Source: JAVRLS01 sp031961205 (lineage in GTDB: Archaea > Thermoplasmatota > Thermoplasmata > Thermoplasmatales > Thermoplasmataceae). Taken from it: DNA of 7,888 bases. The notes beneath the pieces are model-generated. The model did no database searches. It was not told where the DNA came from and worked only from the letters and a program-made list of their open reading frames with translations. How positions within the stretch are numbered: position 1 is the first letter of the stretch; the number at the start of each line of letters is the position of its first letter. The position numbers and the translations under genes are program-made. This document shows positions 4,329 through 7,888 of the stretch, in pieces. The DNA is taken from the NCBI GenBank assembly GCA_031961205.1, contig JAVRLS010000045.1, forward strand, positions 1 to 7,888, in the 5' to 3' direction.

Positions 4329-6992
4329 ATGGGGAACAAAACAGGAGAATTAGATCTTAAATTTTTTATTGACACCGGTTTTGAAAAAAAAGTGTGCGAA
4401 AAATGCGGATCATATTTCTGGACAACTGATCCGCGGAGGAAAACATGCGGCGATACCCCGTGTGATGAATATACTTTCATAAAAAATTCTCCGGTTCCAA
4501 AGGAATATGAACTGGGAGAAATGAGATCACTTTTCATCCATTTCTTTGAAGAGAGGGGGCATAAGTTCCTGAAGCCCTATCCGGTTGTTCCCAGATGGAG
4601 GGAGGATGTGCTTCTTGTTAACGCTTCAATATACGATTTCCAGCCCCACGTTACTTCCGGAATAGTTAAACCGCCCGGGAACCCTATAGTTATGTCACAG
4701 CCGAGCATAAGGATGACCGACATCGATCTGGTAGGAATAACAGGAAGGCATCTGACAAGTTTTGAAATGCTCTGCCATGATGCCTTCAACAGCGATCATG
4801 AAAATGTATACTGGAAGGATGAAGCTGTTTCATACTGCTATGCTTTCCTGACCGAGGGGCTCCATATTGACGGAAAACTTGTATCGTTCAAGGAGAAGCC
4901 ATGGTCCGGTGGCGGAAATGCCGGAAATGCGCTGGAGGTTTTCGTTGACGGCCTTGAGGTTGCAACGCTCGTTTTCATGGACATGAAAGAGGATCCGGCT
5001 GGGGATACTGAGATAGAGGGGATACGGTATTCAAAAATGCCCATGAGGATCGTTGACACCGGCTATGGCCTGGAAAGGCTTGTATGGTTATCCCAGGGGA
5101 CGCCTACAGTTTATCAGGCCATATACCCGGAAATAATTAAAAAGATTATGGAAAATTCCGATGTCAAGGATTTTGATGAGAATTTCCTGATTGATGTTGT
5201 AAAGGCATCTGTCATGTTTGAGCCGTATGACGAGAAGCATGTGGTATCGATACTGAAAGCAAAATACCCGGATGCGGAGAAAAAATTTGATGAAATAAGG
5301 AAAATCAGGGACGTGTTTGTTATAGCGGATCATACAAGATCACTTATGCACATGTTCCAGGCCTATGTCATACCATCCAATGTTAAGGTTGGTTATCTTG
5401 CCAGGCTCCTGATAAGGCATGCCCTCAGGTATTCTGAAGACATAAACCTGAAGATCGGGATCAATGACCTGATAATGATGAATTATGAAGGCCTCAAGGA
5501 TCTTGTCGGGAATTTTCCGGCAGAATTTTCCAAAAAAATGATCGAGATCGAGATTGAAAAGTACAGAGATCTCATGGTGCATGGAAAGGATGTTCTCAAC
5601 AGGATGGTGAAAAGCAAAGGAAAGCTGGCAGTTGATGATCTTATCGTTCTTTATGATTCGCATGGAATGAATCCGGAAACCGTTGCATCGCTTCTTGAAA
5701 ACCAGGGTATATCCGTGGACATACCACCGAATTTTCATGCCATGGTCATAGAAAAGCACGAAAAGGCTGAAGTTCGGAAGAATAAGGCGAATGTGTATCC
5801 GGATATAAAAACACGGCCCCTTTACTACGATGATTCGACAATGAGCGAATTCACGGGGCTCGTGATGTATTCGAAAAACAATGAAATAATACTGGACAAG
5901 ACTGCGTTTTATCCTGAAGGCGGTGGCCAGCCCCCTGACTATGGTTATTTCCTCTACAGGGGAAACAGGATACAGGTACTTGATGTGCAGAAATACGGAA
6001 ATGCAATTGTCCACAGGCTGGATTCTGATATTCCAGCAGGAATCAGGGTGGCCGGACACGTTGACATGGATCGCCGCAACAGGCTTATGGTGCACCACAC
6101 ATCAACGCATCTGCTTCTTGGCGTACTGAGGGAAGTTCTGGGAAGCCATGTCTGGCAGAACAGCGTACAGAAAGACATCAATGAATCCCGCCTGGACATA
6201 ACGCATTACTCGCGCATTGATGATGAGACGGTAAGGAAGATAGAGAGAAGGTGCTTTGACCTGATAACTCAGGGACGTGATGTTCATGTCAGGAACATGG
6301 ACTGGTACGAAGCAATTGGCACTTACGGCTTCCGCCTTTTCGAGGGTGGCGTACCCCTGACCCCGAAGGTCAGGGTTGTCGAAATAGACGGTGTCGACGC
6401 AGAGGGATGCGGTGGAACACACCTGAAGAATATTTCATCAATAGGAATCCTGAAAATTAAGAAGATTGAAAGCGTTCAGGAAAATATATACAGGATTACA
6501 TTTTCTGCTGGCAGGCCCGCACTGGAACTTTTCCAGGATTCGTATTCAGAAATATCGGCTATTGCAGACAGCCTGAAAAAGAAACCCGGTGAAATAAAAG
6601 ATTATGTTCAGGATATGCAGGCCGAGAACATTAAGATGAGAAAGGAAACTGAAGCCGGGAAGATCATGCTTCTTGAGAAGGATCTTGAGGAATCCCCGTA
6701 TGTTTACGGTGGCGAGATCAGGATGATCCGTGTTTCCGGCGCCGGTGACGTCAAACTGATATCCAGGCTTGCCAACAGAATTAAGGCAGACGTACTGGTT
6801 GAGGCGAAGGAAGGAAATTCATACAGGTACATGATAATATCTGGAAAAGGCGATGCAGAAAGAATAGCAAGGGATGTGATCGGGGCCGAAGGTACCGGAA
6901 ATAGCAGGTATTATGAAATTAAAGACGGAAAAAATATCCATGAAAAGTTAATAAGCTTCATTTCAGATAGCAAAAGCGTCAATGGTAAGTAA
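4329..6992 (+). CDS. alaS: Alanyl-tRNA synthetase (archaeal type)
   Basis: Class II synthetase that charges tRNA-Ala with alanine in the cytoplasm and hydrolyses mischarged Ser/Gly. The 887 residues are near the usual archaeal length of about 900. Seen in order: archaeal N-terminal Zn ribbon with Cys23, Cys26, Cys40 and Cys45; catalytic domain with QPSIRMTDIDLVGITGRH (124-141, motif 2) and GYGLERLVW (245-253, motif 3); a helical tRNA-recognition region (about 280-480); editing domain with FYPEGGGQPPD (527-537), HHTSTHLL (589-596) and CGGTH (694-698), giving the HxxxH...CxxxH zinc set; and a C-terminal helix plus DHHA1-like domain (about 740-880). All catalytic and editing residues I can check are intact. 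The glycine-rich motif usual in the C-terminal domain is reduced to IGAEGTGNSRYYEIKDG (851-867). The ATG at 4329 gives a normal N-terminus just before the Zn ribbon. The 3' end overlaps the next gene by 11 nt. Confidence 0.98.
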   Translation: MGNKTGELDLKFFIDTGFEKKVCEKCGSYFWTTDPRRKTCGDTPCDEYTFIKNSPVPKEYELGEMRSLFIHFFEERGHKFLKPYPVVPRWREDVLLVNASIYDFQPHVTSGIVKPPGNPIVMSQPSIRMTDIDLVGITGRHLTSFEMLCHDAFNSDHENVYWKDEAVSYCYAFLTEGLHIDGKLVSFKEKPWSGGGNAGNALEVFVDGLEVATLVFMDMKEDPAGDTEIEGIRYSKMPMRIVDTGYGLERLVWLSQGTPTVYQAIYPEIIKKIMENSDVKDFDENFLIDVVKASVMFEPYDEKHVVSILKAKYPDAEKKFDEIRKIRDVFVIADHTRSLMHMFQAYVIPSNVKVGYLARLLIRHALRYSEDINLKIGINDLIMMNYEGLKDLVGNFPAEFSKKMIEIEIEKYRDLMVHGKDVLNRMVKSKGKLAVDDLIVLYDSHGMNPETVASLLENQGISVDIPPNFHAMVIEKHEKAEVRKNKANVYPDIKTRPLYYDDSTMSEFTGLVMYSKNNEIILDKTAFYPEGGGQPPDYGYFLYRGNRIQVLDVQKYGNAIVHRLDSDIPAGIRVAGHVDMDRRNRLMVHHTSTHLLLGVLREVLGSHVWQNSVQKDINESRLDITHYSRIDDETVRKIERRCFDLITQGRDVHVRNMDWYEAIGTYGFRLFEGGVPLTPKVRVVEIDGVDAEGCGGTHLKNISSIGILKIKKIESVQENIYRITFSAGRPALELFQDSYSEISAIADSLKKKPGEIKDYVQDMQAENIKMRKETEAGKIMLLEKDLEESPYVYGGEIRMIRVSGAGDVKLISRLANRIKADVLVEAKEGNSYRYMIISGKGDAERIARDVIGAEGTGNSRYYEIKDGKNIHEKLISFISDSKSVNGK

Positions 6993-7888
6993 AGAGGATC
7001 AGGAAAGGATAATCGGGATAATTTCAAGATACTATGAGGTAAAATCATTCAAGGCCGATGATGAAGATATCGTCATATATACGGACGATATAAGCAGATA
7101 TCCCCAGGAATATTTTTCAGTCCTCGTCAAGGACCTTGGAAAGTACAGGTACGTGGCGTTCACCCGCTCAAAGGACAGGATAATAGTAATAAAGGCCGTA
7201 AACAACGGCAGACGAAATTTTTTAAAAGCTCTAATGGGCCTGTTCACGGTCATAAGCCTTTTTTATGTGGGATACAGCTATGTTTTTTCATATTTTGGAA
7301 CCGGCATATTCCTGACAATTCTATACACAACCGTTTCCTTTGTAATACCGGTCCTGATCATAATAGTGTCAAGGGAAGCCGGCCGTTACATAGCATTCAG
7401 GAGAAACAACATGAAGTATTCGCTCCCGGTACTCATACCGGACCCTATAGGCCTCGGCACCATGGGGATTATAAATAATTCAAATTCAGCCTATCCAAAC
7501 AGGAAGGCCATGATAGAGGCCGCTTCTTTTTCGCTCATATTCGGTTTTTTTGCATCACTTGTTTTTGTTGCACTCGGCGATTACCTTTCATTCATGAATC
7601 CGCTGCCAGTGCAGGGGGCAAGGTCTCCGCTGATAGAGATCGGGAGTCCGATCATATTCCAGCTGATAATGAAGAATGTGATTCCATCAAACGGAATCCT
7701 TTATCCCACCGCGTATGCCGGATGGATAGGAATAATCGTAAACTCCTTCAATGCTCTCCCCCTTGGATACCTTGACGGCGGCCTGATCTCTTCGGCGTAT
7801 CTCGGCAAAAACTCCGTTTATCTTTCATATGCATCCGTAATAGTCGTTATAGGAATGAGCATTATATACCCGCCATGGCTTGTGCTTC
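6982..7888 (+). CDS. Site-2-protease-like (M50) membrane protein lacking HExxH (partial, C-terminus off the right edge)
   Basis: 302 residues are visible. A soluble, charged N-terminal region of about 75 residues precedes hydrophobic segments near 80-104, 108-130, 178-199, 242-260 and 278-297. The architecture follows archaeal M50/EGY-like site-2 proteases, which cut substrates within the membrane. Family hallmarks present are RYIAFRRNNMKYSLPVLIP (135-153) followed by PIGLGTMG (155-162), PNRKAMIEAA (172-181), and the second metal-ligand motif NALPLGYLDGG (257-267). The first metal motif, normally HExxH, is REAGR (131-135; codons AGG GAA GCC GGC CGT): Glu remains, but both His ligands are Arg. 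Zinc-dependent proteolysis is therefore unlikely, and the protein is best called a pseudoprotease; a role in binding or regulating membrane partners is inference. The ATG at 6982 overlaps the alaS stop by 11 nt, with no Shine-Dalgarno site, so coupling to alaS translation is likely. The open frame is intact, arguing against a decaying pseudogene. Confidence 0.85.
   Translation, partial: MVSKEDQERIIGIISRYYEVKSFKADDEDIVIYTDDISRYPQEYFSVLVKDLGKYRYVAFTRSKDRIIVIKAVNNGRRNFLKALMGLFTVISLFYVGYSYVFSYFGTGIFLTILYTTVSFVIPVLIIIVSREAGRYIAFRRNNMKYSLPVLIPDPIGLGTMGIINNSNSAYPNRKAMIEAASFSLIFGFFASLVFVALGDYLSFMNPLPVQGARSPLIEIGSPIIFQLIMKNVIPSNGILYPTAYAGWIGIIVNSFNALPLGYLDGGLISSAYLGKNSVYLSYASVIVVIGMSIIYPPWLVL

Noticed and set aside
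5340..6098. 252-codon minus-strand open frame opposite alaS
   Set aside because: It lies wholly antisense to conserved AlaRS catalytic and editing motifs; its His/Ile-rich translation is typical of a shadow frame.

Overview
The window looks like chromosomal DNA of an archaeon of the Thermoplasmatales group (Thermoplasma/Ferroplasma/Picrophilus-like). The evidence is a Hel308 helicase, a Trm5-type tRNA methyltransferase with the FSPRLG signature, an archaeal alanyl-tRNA synthetase with an N-terminal four-cysteine Zn ribbon, tRNA genes without encoded CCA, TATA-box promoters close to start codons (leaderless style), and AT-leaning DNA with AGG/ATA-rich codon use. The genus call is inference from protein resemblance, not from a search.

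Layout. Positions 1-307 (minus) hold the start of a small membrane protein gene that resembles the DUF1453/CcdC family and runs off the left edge. A perfect 9-3-9 inverted repeat (320-340) sits where its TATA box should be. Positions 470-839 hold a decayed 3' fragment of an IS3-like DDE transposase with a frameshift, a stop codon and a second frameshift. Positions 939-1088 hold two tandem minus-strand tRNA genes, Asn(GTT) then a CAT-anticodon tRNA (probably elongator Met), separated by 3 nt. From 1233/1239 rightwards every gene is on the plus strand: hel308, then a trm5-like gene overlapping it by 50 nt, a 161-nt gap with a likely terminator and promoter, alaS, and an M50/site-2-protease-like membrane protein that overlaps alaS by 11 nt and runs off the right edge.

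How it fits together. Four genes serve translation: two tRNAs, AlaRS and the G37 methyltransferase. Hel308 serves replication-fork repair and recombination and is probably co-transcribed with trm5. The most unusual gene is the last one. It has the site-2-protease fold and keeps the second zinc-ligand motif (NALPLGYLDGG), but the catalytic HExxH is REAGR, so it reads as a membrane pseudoprotease. I see no CRISPR array, prophage or multi-gene defence system. The novelty candidates are the pseudoprotease, the promoter palindrome, and the altered motifs in the methyltransferase and the AlaRS C-terminus.
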